Numbered from the stretch's first letter, positions 7,728 through 16,557 are shown. The stretch is 64,000 nucleotides of DNA from Streptomyces sp. 549 (GCF_030124175.1 NZ_JASKMT010000016.1:62001-126000); one strand, 5' to 3'. The notes: a model not told the origin generated them from the sequence alone. Numbers and translations are program-made.

Positions 7728-8294
7728 ATGGGCCTCTCCCCTCAACGTGCACGGACCCGTCAGGCGATCCTCGATGCCGCAGCAGCGCAGTGGTCTCGCG
7801 ATCCCACCGTCGGCCTTGGCGACATCGCCGCCGCCGCCGGCGTGGGGCGAGCAACCGTTCACCGGTACTTCTCCGACCGTCAGGCCCTTCACACAGCGCT
7901 CATCACCGACTCGTGGACGACGCTACGAGCGGCGATCGATCATGCCGGCCCCGCCACAGACTCGGCGTTCGAGGTGATCCAACGGATCATCACCGCGATG
8001 GTGCACGCTGGTGATCGGATGAGCTTCTTGTTCACCACCACCGAAGGCACGCCTTCTGAGGCCGACGCCGGTATCGCACGAGAGGTCGACGAGCTGATCC
8101 TCGCCGAGATCGAACGAGGCCAGCGTGAAGGGGCACTCGACTCGGCAGTTCCCGCGAGGTGGGTGGAGTTGATGATCTGGAGCACCGTCTACACGGGCCT
8201 GCGAGCCGCCGCCGATGGACTCGTACCACGGCACGGCGTGGACGAACTGATACGCCGAACTCTTCGCCGAGCGGTAAGCGAGCAGCCCGAGTAG
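7728..8294 (+). CDS. TetR family transcriptional regulator
   Basis: About 188 residues. Helix-turn-helix: ARTRQAILDAAAAQW then LGDIAAAAGVGRATVHRYFSDRQAL. The C-terminal ligand domain is short and ends with RRTLRRAVSEQPE. The ATG at 7728 is preferred because upstream in-frame ATGs (7689, 7713) would overlap the divergent promoter and candidate operator and add residues without homology. It probably represses the NmrA-like gene. Base composition is lower in GC than flanking genes. Immediately downstream lies a truncated PPOX gene. Confidence 0.85.
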   Translation: MGLSPQRARTRQAILDAAAAQWSRDPTVGLGDIAAAAGVGRATVHRYFSDRQALHTALITDSWTTLRAAIDHAGPATDSAFEVIQRIITAMVHAGDRMSFLFTTTEGTPSEADAGIAREVDELILAEIERGQREGALDSAVPARWVELMIWSTVYTGLRAAADGLVPRHGVDELIRRTLRRAVSEQPE

Positions 8295-8297
8295 CGT

Positions 8298-8635
8298 CCA
8301 GGACCAACCCAGCCGGTCTGGTGCCTCCTCGACGGTGACGACGTCGCGTTCACCACGGAGGCGGACGGCGTCACGGGCCGCAACCTCACGCGCGACGGAC
8401 GGTTCGCCCTCTGCGTCGACTTGGACCGGCCGCCCTACGCGTTCGTCTGCTGCAGGGACGCGCCGAGATCTCCCAGGACCCCCGCGAGACGCTGCGCTGG
8501 ACCGGCCTCCTCGGCGGCCGCTACGTGGGCGCCGACCGCGCCGAGGAGTACGCCGCACGCAACGGCGGGCCCGGCAACCTGCTCGTCCGCGGCCGCATCG
8601 GCAAGGTCATCGCCTTCGACGGAATCGCCGTCTGA
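8298..8635 (+). pseudogene. truncated, frameshifted PPOX-class F420-dependent enzyme
   Basis: The translation QPVWCLLDGDDVAFTTEADG then VTGRNLTRDGRFALCVDLDR PPYAFV is typical of PPOX/F420-binding split-barrel proteins. It then shifts frame near 8447 into LLQGRAEISQDPRETLRW and GGRYVGADRAEEYAARNG, the normal C-terminal half. Inserting one C would restore FVLLQGRAEIS. The N-terminal ~30 residues are missing: the reading frame begins right after the TetR stop. It is therefore a relic, probably damaged when the NmrA/TetR pair arrived. Confidence 0.8.
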
Positions 8636-8657
8636 CGCGCACCACGCCGACCGGCGC

Positions 8658-9167
8658 TCACGACGCCGGTCGGCCGGGCTGCTTCGCCGTCCGCATGCCC
8701 GGCACCGGCGGCTGCCCGGCCGCCTTGCTCTCCGCGTCCAGGGCTCGGCCGGCTGCCCGCAGCGTCCCGAGGACCTCCGACAGCTCGCGCACGGAGTGCT
8801 CGGGAATCACCGACCCGATCCGCAGTTCCAGCTCCTCCTCGAAGACCTTCACCGCACCGGACACCAGTTCCCGCCCCTCGGGCGTCAGCTCCACGATCGA
8901 GGACCGGCGGTCGTGGGGGTTGGCCCGCCGCGCACACAGGCCCGCCGCCTCCAGTCGGTCGACCACCTTGCTCGTGCCGCCCACCGTGATGGAGAACTCC
9001 TCCGCGATGTCCTGGATTCTCGGTCCGGGGTGACGCAGCAGCAGGTGCAGCACCTCGAACGAGGTCAGCGGCAGGTCGTGCTCGGCCCGCAACCGCGCCT
9101 CGATGCCGTTCCACAGCTCGATCTCCAGCGAGACCAGCTCCCGGTACAGCCGCTTCAGGTCAGCCAT
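8658..9167 (-). CDS. MarR family transcriptional regulator
   Basis: 169 residues with a winged helix core: LTSFEVLHLLLRHPG, then IQDIAEEFSITVGGTSKVVD, RLEAAGLCARRANPHDRRSS and IVELTPEGRELV. DRR in the wing is the family signature. ATG at 9167 is preferred over the GTG one codon earlier because GGAAG is then well spaced. Its C-terminal tail is Pro/Lys-rich. A repeated, palindromic element at 9173-9195 just upstream is a likely self-operator. The adjacent FAD oxidoreductase (same strand, upstream) may be regulated by it. Confidence 0.9.
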   Translation of the reverse strand: MADLKRLYRELVSLEIELWNGIEARLRAEHDLPLTSFEVLHLLLRHPGPRIQDIAEEFSITVGGTSKVVDRLEAAGLCARRANPHDRRSSIVELTPEGRELVSGAVKVFEEELELRIGSVIPEHSVRELSEVLGTLRAAGRALDAESKAAGQPPVPGMRTAKQPGRPAS

Positions 9168-9172
9168 CACTC

Positions 9173-9195
9173 ATCTTCCGAAGAACTATCTTCCG
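9173..9195. promoter_or_regulatory. candidate MarR operator
   Basis: ATCTTCCG occurs twice, at 9173-9180 and 9188-9195. The first copy lies in the palindrome TCTTC-C-GAAGA (9174-9184). The element begins six bases upstream of the marR start codon, an ideal site for autorepression. Confidence 0.5.
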
Positions 9196-9299
9196 TGGAT
9201 GGCTAACTGTAGGTCACCGCTAGCAGGGCGCGTGCGGGGTGCCCCGGGCCTGGCCGATGGCGGGAGCGTGCGGGCAGGCCGTCCGCAGGTGGCTCGCGC

Positions 9300-10685
9300 T
9301 CAGACGTCGGGACGGATGTTGTGGTTGAGGCGGAAGGTGTTGTCCGGGTCGTACTGGGCCTTGATCTTCGCCAGGCGCCGGTAGTTCTCCTCACCGAAGC
9401 CGTCCACGACCCGGTCGCGGCCCTCCTGCCCGATGAAGTTCAGGTAGACGGCGCCGCTCGACCACGGCTGCATCTCGGCCACCGCGCCCCGGGCCCAGGC
9501 GCGGGCGTGGTCGTCCTCCGCGGGGTCCTCCCAGAGCGTGAACGGGTGCACGACCCAGGCCGCCGACCGCCACGGCACGGGGAAGTCGGCCGGTCCGCGT
9601 GCCACCGCCCCGCCCTGCGGGAACAGAGCGTGCTGGGAGGCCGTCGGGCTGGGGATGGCCGCCCCGCGGGCGCAGTACAGCTCCACCGCCTTGTCGGGAA
9701 GTGCGTCCAGGTACTCGGCCGACCAGTAGTTCCGCATGCCGGGCGGGTCGTCCAGCATGCTCTGCAGCTCGGCGTAGGGCATCTCGGCGACCATCGACGG
9801 CTCGAAGCCGTCCCGGGTCAGCGGCTCCAGCACCTCGCGGGCGTCGCGCTCGCCGCCCAGGTAGGTGACGAGCAGCCCGCAGGCGACCTTGCCCACCAGG
9901 TCCTCGGGCACGAAGGGGTCGGGCGGTCCGGTGAGGTAGATCGCGCCGCCGCCGACCTCGTCCGGCGCGCCGTCGATGAACGCGCGGTAGGCCTGCACGA
10001 CTTCCGGGCCCGCCGCCACCGGGAGCAGGAACAGCGCCACGGTGACCGTGCCGACCGGGTGCAGGGCCAGCGTCAGCGAGGTCACCACGCCGAAGTTGCC
10101 GCCGCCGCCGTGCAGCGCCCAGAACAGGTCCGGGTTCTTGTCGGCGTTCGCGGTCAGCTGCCTTCCGTCGGCGGTGACCACCTCCGCCGACAGCAGGTTG
10201 TCGCAGGCGAGGCCGAACCGGCGCTCCAGCCAGCCCGAGCCGCCGCCCAGAGCGAACCCGGCCACACCCGTGGTGGACACCCGGCCGCCGGTGGTGCCCA
10301 GGCCGTGGGACTGGGCGGCCCGGTCCAGGTCGCCCATCACCGCTCCCCCGGCGACCCGCGCGGTGCGGGCCTCCGGGTCGACCCGCACGTCGTTCATGCG
10401 CCGCAGGTCGATGACGAGGCCGCCCTCGGTCAGCGACATGCCGGCGACGCTGTGCCCGCCGCCGCGCACGGCGATGGTGAGGCCCTGGTCCCGGCCGAAG
10501 CGGATCGCCCTGGCGACGTCCCGGGGGTCCGCGCACTGCGCGATGACCGACGGACGCCGGTCGATCATCGCGTTGAAGATCGTGCGGGCCTCGTCGTACC
10601 CCGTATCCCCCGGGGTGAGCGCCTGGCCGGTGAGGTCCGCGCGGAGACCCGCCAGGGCGGTGTCCGTGACGTCGAGGAGTGACAT
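9300..10685 (-). CDS. FAD-binding oxidoreductase (PCMH + BBE domains)
   Basis: 461 residues. The PCMH FAD domain shows IAVRGGGHSVAGMSL, with His78 the probable covalent FAD anchor, then GVAGFALGGGSGWLERRFG and LLSAEVVTADG. The C-terminal berberine-bridge motif is NYRRLAKIKAQYDPDNTFR. The second flavin-linking cysteine found in bicovalent members is replaced in GVAGFAL, so a single His linkage is expected. Such enzymes oxidise sugars, alkaloids or polyketides; the substrate cannot be read from sequence. No signal peptide. The start ATG follows AAGGGGGACGTC. Confidence 0.9.
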   Translation of the reverse strand: MSLLDVTDTALAGLRADLTGQALTPGDTGYDEARTIFNAMIDRRPSVIAQCADPRDVARAIRFGRDQGLTIAVRGGGHSVAGMSLTEGGLVIDLRRMNDVRVDPEARTARVAGGAVMGDLDRAAQSHGLGTTGGRVSTTGVAGFALGGGSGWLERRFGLACDNLLSAEVVTADGRQLTANADKNPDLFWALHGGGGNFGVVTSLTLALHPVGTVTVALFLLPVAAGPEVVQAYRAFIDGAPDEVGGGAIYLTGPPDPFVPEDLVGKVACGLLVTYLGGERDAREVLEPLTRDGFEPSMVAEMPYAELQSMLDDPPGMRNYWSAEYLDALPDKAVELYCARGAAIPSPTASQHALFPQGGAVARGPADFPVPWRSAAWVVHPFTLWEDPAEDDHARAWARGAVAEMQPWSSGAVYLNFIGQEGRDRVVDGFGEENYRRLAKIKAQYDPDNTFRLNHNIRPDV

Positions 10686-10802
10686 GACGTCCCCCTTCCG
10701 CAGAGACTGTCGGGGACGGCCTCAGGCTATGCCCGACCTGCCCGACTTATTCCGCTTCGGGGTACTTTTTTCAGCTTTCTTGACCCGTGGCGCCGCGTCA
10801 CC

Positions 10803-11738
10803 TCACCAGGTCAGGCCGCGCACCGCCAGGTCCGCCAGCGCGCACAGGAACAGCGCGATGCCGATGAAGCCGTTGACGGTGAAGAACGCCCGGTTGAGAC
10901 GGCTGAGGTCGCCCGGCCGCACCAGGGAGTGCTCGTAGACGAACGCCGCCGCGACGATTCCCAGGCCCACCCACAGCAGCGGCCCGGCGTCCGTCGCCAG
11001 CGCGTACCAGGCGAGCAGGGCCGTCGTCAGCACATGGCAGCCGCGCGCACCGTACAGGGCGGCGGCGACGCCGAAGCGGGCCGGCACCGAACGCACGCCC
11101 TCCGTCCGGTCCGCGGCCACGTCCTGGCAGGCGAAGATCAGGTCGAAGCCGCCGATCCACACGCCGACCGCGAGGCCCAGCAGCACCGCGTCCCACGACC
11201 AGGCCCCGGTGACCGCGATCCACGCCCCGATCGGACCCATCGCCTGGGCGAGGCCCAGGATGGCGTGCGGGAAGTCCGTGAAGCGCTTGCCGTACGGGTA
11301 GACCACCATCGGCACCACGGCGACGGGCGCCAGCATCAGGCACAGCGGGTTGAGCAGCGCGGCGGCGGTCAGGAACACCGCCAGCGCCACCAGCGCGCCC
11401 GTCCACGCCGTGCGCACCGACACCGCGCCGGTCACCAGCTCCCGCCCGGCGGTACGCGGGTTGCGGGCGTCTATCTCCCGGTCGATGATCCGGTTGGCGG
11501 CCATCGCGAACGTGCGCAGCCCCACCATCGCCACCGTGACGAGGAACAGCTCCCACCAGTGCGTCGTCCCGCTGACCTGGAACATCGCGGTGAGCGAGGC
11601 GATGTAGGCGAACGGCAGGGCGAACACCGAGTGCTCGATCATCACCAGCCGCAGGAACGCCTTCGCCCGGCCGGACCGCTCGGGCCCGGTGCCCGGCGCG
11701 GCACCCGCGGTACCGGTGCCGGGCGGGGCACTGCTCAC
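10803..11738 (-). CDS. mqnP: menaquinone biosynthesis prenyltransferase MqnP (UbiA family)
   Basis: About 311 residues, eight or nine membrane helices. The two Asp-rich prenyl-diphosphate/Mg motifs are ANRIIDREIDARNPRTAGRE and GFDLIFACQDVAADRTEGVR. MqnP-type enzymes prenylate 1,4-dihydroxy-6-naphthoate in the futalosine menaquinone pathway. The GTG at 11738 overlaps the ubiD stop (GTGA) and is preceded by GGAG at proper spacing; a GTG six codons upstream is less likely. It is translationally coupled to ubiD. The UbiX supplier of cofactor is 9.6 kb away. Confidence 0.93.
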   Translation of the reverse strand: MSSAPPGTGTAGAAPGTGPERSGRAKAFLRLVMIEHSVFALPFAYIASLTAMFQVSGTTHWWELFLVTVAMVGLRTFAMAANRIIDREIDARNPRTAGRELVTGAVSVRTAWTGALVALAVFLTAAALLNPLCLMLAPVAVVPMVVYPYGKRFTDFPHAILGLAQAMGPIGAWIAVTGAWSWDAVLLGLAVGVWIGGFDLIFACQDVAADRTEGVRSVPARFGVAAALYGARGCHVLTTALLAWYALATDAGPLLWVGLGIVAAAFVYEHSLVRPGDLSRLNRAFFTVNGFIGIALFLCALADLAVRGLTW

Positions 11739-13186
11739 AGCCCGTACTCCTTCCACCGCTTGGTGACCCGCTCGGCCACCACCGGGTCGGACTCGACCAT
11801 CTGCGGCCAGCCGCCGTCGCGGGTGTAGCCCTCGCCGGGCAGCTTCGCGGTGGCGTCGATGCCCGCCTTGCCGCCCCAGAACTGCTGGTAGGAGGCGTGG
11901 TCCAGGTGGTCGACCGGGCCTTCGACGACGCTCAGGTCACGGGCGTAGTCGGTGTTGCCCAGCGCCCGCCAGGCGACCTCGTGCAGGTCGTGCACGTCGC
12001 AGTCGGCGTCCACCACCACGATCAGCTTGGTCAGCGACATCATGTGCGCGCCCCAGATCGCGTGCATGACCTTCTGCGCGTGCTTGGGGTAGCGCTTGTC
12101 GATCGAGATGATCGCGCAGTTGTGGAAGCCGCCCGCCTCGGGCAGGTGGTAGTCCACGATGTCAGGGACGATGATCTTGAGCAGCGGCAGGAAGAACCGC
12201 TCGGTGGCGCGTCCCAGCGGCCCGTCCTCGGTCGGCGGCCGGCCGACCACGATCGACTGCAGCAGCGGCCTGCGGCGCGTGGTGACGCAGTCGATGCGCA
12301 GCGCGGGGAAGTCCTCCTGCGGCGTGTAGAAGCCGGTGTGGTCGCCGAACGGCCCCTCGGGCAGCATCTCGCCCGGCTCCAGCCAGCCCTCGATCACCAC
12401 CTCGGCGTTCGCCGGGACCTGGAGCGGCACGGTCTTGCAGTCGACCATCTCGACCCGCTTGCCCTGCACGAAGCCGGCGAAGAGGTACTCGTCGATGTCG
12501 CCCGGCAGCGGCGCGGTGGAGGCGTACGTGACGGCGGGCGGGCAGCCGAACGCGATCGCCACCGGCAGCCGCTCCCCGCGCCGGGCCGCCACCTGGTAGT
12601 GGTTGGTGCCGTCCTTGTGGATCTGCCAGTGCATGCCGATGGTGCGCTTGTCGTGCCGCTGGAGGCGGTACAGCCCCAGGTTGCGGATGCCGGTGTCCGG
12701 GTGCTTGGTGTGGGTCAGCCCCAGGTTGAAGAAGGAGCCGCCGTCCTCGGGCCAGGTGAACAGCGCGGGCAGCCGGTCCAGGTCCACGTCGTCACCGGTG
12801 AGGACCACCTCCTGCACGGGCGCGTCCTTGACCTTCTTCGGCGGCACGTGCGTCATCCCGGCCAGCTTGCCGAACGCCTCCCGCATCCCGACGAAGCCCT
12901 GCGGCAGCTCCGGCTTCAGCAGACCGCCGATCCGGTCGCTGATCGCCTCGTAGGAGGGCAGGCCCAGGGCCTTCAGCAGGCGGCGGTCGGTGCCGAAGAC
13001 GTTCATCGCCAGCGGCATCGCCGAGCCCTTCACGTTCTCGAAGAGCAGCGCCGGGCCGCCGGCCTTGTTGACCCGGTCGACGATCTCGCCGACTTCCAGG
13101 TAGGGGTCCACCTCGGCCTTGACGCGCTTCAGGTCACCGTCGCGCTCAAGCGCCCGCAGCAGCGAGCGAAGATCCTCGTATGCCAT
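11735..13186 (-). CDS. ubiD: menaquinone biosynthesis decarboxylase, UbiD family
   Basis: 483 residues, the usual UbiD length. Family features: GGPALLFENVKGSAMPLAMN, RTIGMHWQIHKDGTNHYQVA, the EGPFGDHTGFYTPQEDFPAL glutamate-containing loop, and DVHDLHEVAWRALGNTDYAR. These enzymes use prenyl-FMN to remove a carboxylate from the prenylated naphthoquinol precursor. It is followed by mqnP with a 4-bp overlap, giving the prenylation and decarboxylation steps in one transcript. The 279-bp gap upstream (13187-13465) separates it from a divergent PLDc_N gene and shows no clear operator. Confidence 0.94.
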   Translation of the reverse strand: MAYEDLRSLLRALERDGDLKRVKAEVDPYLEVGEIVDRVNKAGGPALLFENVKGSAMPLAMNVFGTDRRLLKALGLPSYEAISDRIGGLLKPELPQGFVGMREAFGKLAGMTHVPPKKVKDAPVQEVVLTGDDVDLDRLPALFTWPEDGGSFFNLGLTHTKHPDTGIRNLGLYRLQRHDKRTIGMHWQIHKDGTNHYQVAARRGERLPVAIAFGCPPAVTYASTAPLPGDIDEYLFAGFVQGKRVEMVDCKTVPLQVPANAEVVIEGWLEPGEMLPEGPFGDHTGFYTPQEDFPALRIDCVTTRRRPLLQSIVVGRPPTEDGPLGRATERFFLPLLKIIVPDIVDYHLPEAGGFHNCAIISIDKRYPKHAQKVMHAIWGAHMMSLTKLIVVVDADCDVHDLHEVAWRALGNTDYARDLSVVEGPVDHLDHASYQQFWGGKAGIDATAKLPGEGYTRDGGWPQMVESDPVVAERVTKRWKEYGL

Positions 13187-13465
13187 GCCTGCCAGTATCC
13201 GTCAACGCCCCCGGCGCCCGACCGGCGGGAGGCCGGAGGCCGGCCCGGAGGCCCGCGCGGAGGGCGCCGGGGTGTCGGCGGGGGCGGACGGGACGCTGCC
13301 GGAGCCGGGGCGGGACGCGGGCGGGGCTTCGGCGGGTGCGGCGTTTGGCGCACCGGACGCCGGTAACGGCGGCCGTCCCATTAGGCTGGTCTTGTACCGG
13401 GGCCCGCTGGTTCAGCTCCCCGTGACAGCCCGGCACAGGTCAGGACGTACTCAGGGGGCGTTCCC

Positions 13466-13891
13466 ATGCTCAAGATTCTGCCGTTCCTCCTGGTGCTGGC
13501 GGTGTGGATCTACGCCTTCATCGACTGCCTCAACACTCCGGAGAAGGACGTACGCAAGCTGCCCAAGGTCGTCTGGGTCATCATCGTGCTGCTGTTCGGC
13601 CAAGTGCTGATCGGCCCGATCGCCTGGTTCGCGGTGGGGCGCCCGCGCCGCAACACGCCCTACGGCGCCACCCGGGCCACCGAGCGCCGCTGGATCGCAC
13701 CGGACGACAACCCCGACTTCCTCAAGTCGATCAAGGACGACCGCGGCCCGACGCCCACCGACGGACCGGCCCCGACGGACCGCCCCGGCACCCCGCCCTC
13801 CTCGCCCGAGTCCGGCGAGCGCTCCCTGGAGGAGTGGGAAGAGGAGTTCCGGCGCAAGGACGGCCCCGACGACGGCCCGTCGAAGGGCTGA
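13466..13891 (+). CDS. PLDc_N domain membrane protein
   Basis: 141 residues. Two transmembrane segments (LPFLLVLAVWIYAFIDCL, residues 5-22, and VVWVIIVLLFGQVLIGPIAW, about 35-54) flank the PLDc_N signature, followed by GRPRRNTPYG and an acidic, proline-rich cytosolic tail. PLDc_N is the membrane part of cardiolipin-synthase-like phospholipases, but no catalytic HKD domain is present here. Function is unknown. The family is widespread in actinobacteria and often lies beside the menaquinone genes. Confidence 0.85.
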   Translation: MLKILPFLLVLAVWIYAFIDCLNTPEKDVRKLPKVVWVIIVLLFGQVLIGPIAWFAVGRPRRNTPYGATRATERRWIAPDDNPDFLKSIKDDRGPTPTDGPAPTDRPGTPPSSPESGERSLEEWEEEFRRKDGPDDGPSKG

Positions 13892-13915
13892 GACGGGCTG
13901 AGACGGGCTGGCGGT

Positions 13916-14752
13916 TCACCCCCGCCAGGCTCCCGCCGCCGCAGCCCGCACGACGTACTCCTCGAAGGTCCGCGGCGGGCGCCCCAGCACGGTGCTGACG
14001 CCGTCCGCCGGCTCGGCGAGCAGCCCGCGCCCCATCAGCTCGAACATGTCAGCGACGTGCCGGGCGTCGCCCTCGCTCCAACCCGCCTCCACGCGTGCCG
14101 CGACGTACTCGGCGGCGGAGACCTCACGGTAGGCGAGGGGCCGCCCGGACGCCCGGGAGATCAGCTCGACGGCCTCGGCGAAGGTCAGCGAGCGCGGACC
14201 CGTCAGCTCGTAGGTCCGCCCGGCGTGCCGGCCAGGCTCGGCCAGCACCGTGGCCGCGACGTCGGCCACGTCCTCCAGGTCGACGAACGGCTCGGGGACG
14301 GCACCGGCCGGCAGCGCCAGCTCACCGGCGAGCAGCGGGGCGTGGAAGACGTCCTCGTCGAAGTTCTGATCGAAGTTCGACGGCCGCAGCACGGTCCACT
14401 CCAGCGCCGAACCGCGCACCGCGTCCTCGGCCGAGCGCATGTCCAGCCCGAACGCCGAGCCGCCCCAGGTGTCGGCGCCGTGCCCGGAGAGCAGGACCAG
14501 GCGCCGCACCCCGGCAGCCTCGGCCCGCGCCACGAACTCGTGCACCGGTCCTGGCACGGGCGGAGGTACGACGTAGACCGCCGTGACGCCCCGCAGGGCG
14601 GAATCCCAGCAGCCCGGGTCGGACCAGTCGAAGCGGGTCCGGCTCGACCGGGAGGCGGCGCGTACGCGTGTGCCGTTCAGCCGCAGCCGGGCGGCGACGC
14701 GTCGGCCGGTCTTGCCGGTGGCACCGAGAACAAGAGTGGTGTTGTTGGTCAT
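13916..14752 (-). CDS. NAD(P)H-binding protein, NmrA/atypical SDR family
   Basis: 278 residues. The Rossmann start is TTLVLGATGKTGRRVAARLR and is followed by LVLLSGHGADTWGG, WTVLRPSNFDQNFDEDVFHA and ELTGPRSLTFAEAVELIS, as in the NmrA / NAD(P)H-azoreductase-like group. There is no obvious catalytic Tyr-x3-Lys. The ATG is preceded by no strong ribosome binding site. It is divergent from the alpha/beta hydrolase gene with a 162-bp spacer. It is unrelated in detail to the NmrA-like gene at 6803 despite the shared fold. Confidence 0.88.
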   Translation of the reverse strand: MTNNTTLVLGATGKTGRRVAARLRLNGTRVRAASRSSRTRFDWSDPGCWDSALRGVTAVYVVPPPVPGPVHEFVARAEAAGVRRLVLLSGHGADTWGGSAFGLDMRSAEDAVRGSALEWTVLRPSNFDQNFDEDVFHAPLLAGELALPAGAVPEPFVDLEDVADVAATVLAEPGRHAGRTYELTGPRSLTFAEAVELISRASGRPLAYREVSAAEYVAARVEAGWSEGDARHVADMFELMGRGLLAEPADGVSTVLGRPPRTFEEYVVRAAAAGAWRG

Positions 14753-14902
14753 GGCACCGATTCAACGGCGTCCGCGTGGACGATTCCATGGCTGAGAAGC
14801 CAGACCACCTTCGTGATCGTCTCACCTCGGCGAACCGGCCGCGTTCGGTGACCTCTGCGCCCGCCCGAGCCGCAACGCCGCGACACCGCGCGCGGCCACG
14901 CC

Positions 14903-14908
14903 TAGCCT
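14903..14908 (+). promoter_or_regulatory. candidate -10 box of leaderless hydrolase transcript
   Basis: TAGCCT, then exactly six bases, then the ATG at 14915. GCGACA lies 17 bp upstream as a possible -35. There is no Shine-Dalgarno. Confidence 0.5.
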
Positions 14909-14914
14909 GGTGTC

Positions 14915-15736
14915 ATGGCCACGGTGCGGGTCGGCGAGGTGGAGGTCGGCCGGGTACAGGTCGGCGGCGGGGTACAGATCGCCTACGCGCGCGTGGGCCA
15001 CGGACCGCCCCTGGTCCTCGTGCACGGGGCAGGGCTGGACGGCCGCATGTGGCAGCCGCAGCTCGCGGGACTGGCCGACGAGTTCACCGTGGTGGCCTGG
15101 GACGAGCCGGGCGCGGGACGCTCCTCGGACCTGCCGGCCGGCTTCGGCCTGGTGGACTTCGCGCACTGCCTCGGCGCCGTGATCGAGGCGCTGCGGCTCG
15201 GCCCGGCCCACGTCTCCGGGCTCTCCTGGGGCGGCACGGTCGCGCTGGAGCTGTACCGCCACCGTCCGGAGCTGGTCAGGACGCTGATCCTGGCCGACAC
15301 CTACGCCGGGTGGAAGGGCTCGCTGCCACCGGAGGAGGTCGCGGCCCGCGCCGAAGGGGCCAAGCGCATGCTCGCGGTACCCCGGGAGAAGTTCGACCCG
15401 ACGCTGCCGGGGCTGTTCGCCGGTGACCCTCCCGCCGCGTTCGTGCCGTTGCTCGGCACGATGGCCCACGACGTGCGGCCGGAGACGATGGGAGCGCAGC
15501 TCCTCATGATGGCCGAGGCCGACCAACGGGACCTGCTGCCCGCGATCACTGTGCCGACCCTGCTCCTGTGGGGCGAGTTCGACGCGCGGTCCCCTCTGAG
15601 CGTCGCCCATGCGTTCCAGGACGCGATCGCGCACACAGAGCTTGTGGTGCTCCCCGGCGCGGGGCACGTCAGCAACCTCGAGACGCCGGAGCGCTTCAAC
15701 CGCGCCGTCCGCGAGTTCTGCCGAGCCCACGCCTGA
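14915..15736 (+). CDS. alpha/beta fold hydrolase
   Basis: 273 residues of the alpha/beta hydrolase superfamily. Oxyanion-hole motif VHGAG is at 36-40, nucleophile elbow GLSWGG has Ser104, acid Asp223 is in WGEFDARSPL, and His251 is in GAGHVSNLE. The lid region spans about 130-200. Substrate is not predictable; similar proteins are esterases or lactonases. The start codon lacks a ribosome binding site but fits a leaderless transcript. RidA follows 70 bp downstream. Confidence 0.92.
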   Translation: MATVRVGEVEVGRVQVGGGVQIAYARVGHGPPLVLVHGAGLDGRMWQPQLAGLADEFTVVAWDEPGAGRSSDLPAGFGLVDFAHCLGAVIEALRLGPAHVSGLSWGGTVALELYRHRPELVRTLILADTYAGWKGSLPPEEVAARAEGAKRMLAVPREKFDPTLPGLFAGDPPAAFVPLLGTMAHDVRPETMGAQLLMMAEADQRDLLPAITVPTLLLWGEFDARSPLSVAHAFQDAIAHTELVVLPGAGHVSNLETPERFNRAVREFCRAHA

Positions 15737-15794
15737 CCGGGCCGGGGGGCGCGGTACGGCGGGAAAACGTGGTGCCTGTTCGCGGCAGGCCGGG

Positions 15795-15800
15795 CAGACT
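15795..15800 (+). promoter_or_regulatory. candidate -10 box of leaderless RidA transcript
   Basis: CAGACT, a near-consensus -10, ends six bases before the ATG at 15807, the same spacing as at 1146, 14915 and 61564. The -35 is not clear. Confidence 0.3.
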
Positions 15801-15806
15801 CGGGGC

Positions 15807-16217
15807 ATGGCAGCGAAGATCACCCGTATCAATCCCGAGCAGTTGCACGAGACTCCCGGCTACCACCACATCACCGTGGTGGAGACCGGACGCACGGCCT
15901 ACCTGGCGGGGCAGTGCCCGCTCGACCGGAGCGGTGACCTGGTCGGCGCGGGCTCCGTGGACGAGCAGGTCGACCAGGTCGTCGTGAACGCGCTCGCCGC
16001 CCTCGCGGCGGTGGACGCCCGACCGGAACACGTGGTGCGCTCGGTGATCTACGTGCGGACCGACAGCACCGATGTCCTGGCCGACGTGTGGCACCGGCTC
16101 ACCGCCTCCACCCTCGGACCGGCGTTCACCACCGCCAGTACGCTGCTGGGTGTCGCACAGCTGGGCTTCGCGGGTCAGCTGGTCGAGGTGGACCTCACCG
16201 CCGCGCTGCCCGGCTGA
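15807..16217 (+). CDS. RidA family protein
   Basis: 136 residues with the RidA/YjgF fold signatures: AYLAGQCPLDRSGDLVGAGS, DEQVDQVVVNALAALAAVDA, VVRSVIYVRTD and the C-terminal LVEVDLTAALP. RidA proteins hydrolyse reactive enamine/imine intermediates. The conserved Arg of true RidA (near residue 105 in family numbering) is not evident, so this may belong to an Rid subfamily with another role. The ATG chosen begins the conserved region; the frame is open upstream only by GC bias. Confidence 0.9.
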   Translation: MAAKITRINPEQLHETPGYHHITVVETGRTAYLAGQCPLDRSGDLVGAGSVDEQVDQVVVNALAALAAVDARPEHVVRSVIYVRTDSTDVLADVWHRLTASTLGPAFTTASTLLGVAQLGFAGQLVEVDLTAALPG

Positions 16218-16557
16218 GCCGACCCACCTCCGGCCGCGCCCGTCCCGCCCGTCCCGCCCGGGCGCCCGAGCGCCCGAGCGCCCGAGCGCCCGCGATAACG
16301 GCCCGGTCCCCCTCGCGTAACGGACTGACGGCTCCCGTACCGGGGGCCGCCGCAGCGCTGTACCCGACCCGCCGCCGTCCCGTAGCCTCGCCGCTCGCGC
16401 CGAGTGCCGTGACGCGCCCGGCTCGGGCGCCGCAGCGCCGGCGCGAGGTGCCCCGACGCACGGCAAAAGCTCAGCAAATCCATGGGCGGCCCCGGAACCG
16501 GCATGCTGCGCACGGGCTCCTTCTCTGTGTCGAACGTGAGTGACCGAGGGGAACACG
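16218..16557. other. 340-bp intergenic region with short GC tandem repeats
   Basis: No gene is supported. At about 16262-16293 the 8-bp unit GCGCCCGA repeats three to four times, preceded by CCCGTCCCG repeats. The rest should hold the promoter of the downstream deacetylase-like gene, but no clear boxes are visible. Confidence 0.6.

Noticed and set aside
16262..16293. Short repeats suggestive of a CRISPR or array
   Set aside because: Units are 8 bp, contiguous and without spacers: simple GC slippage.
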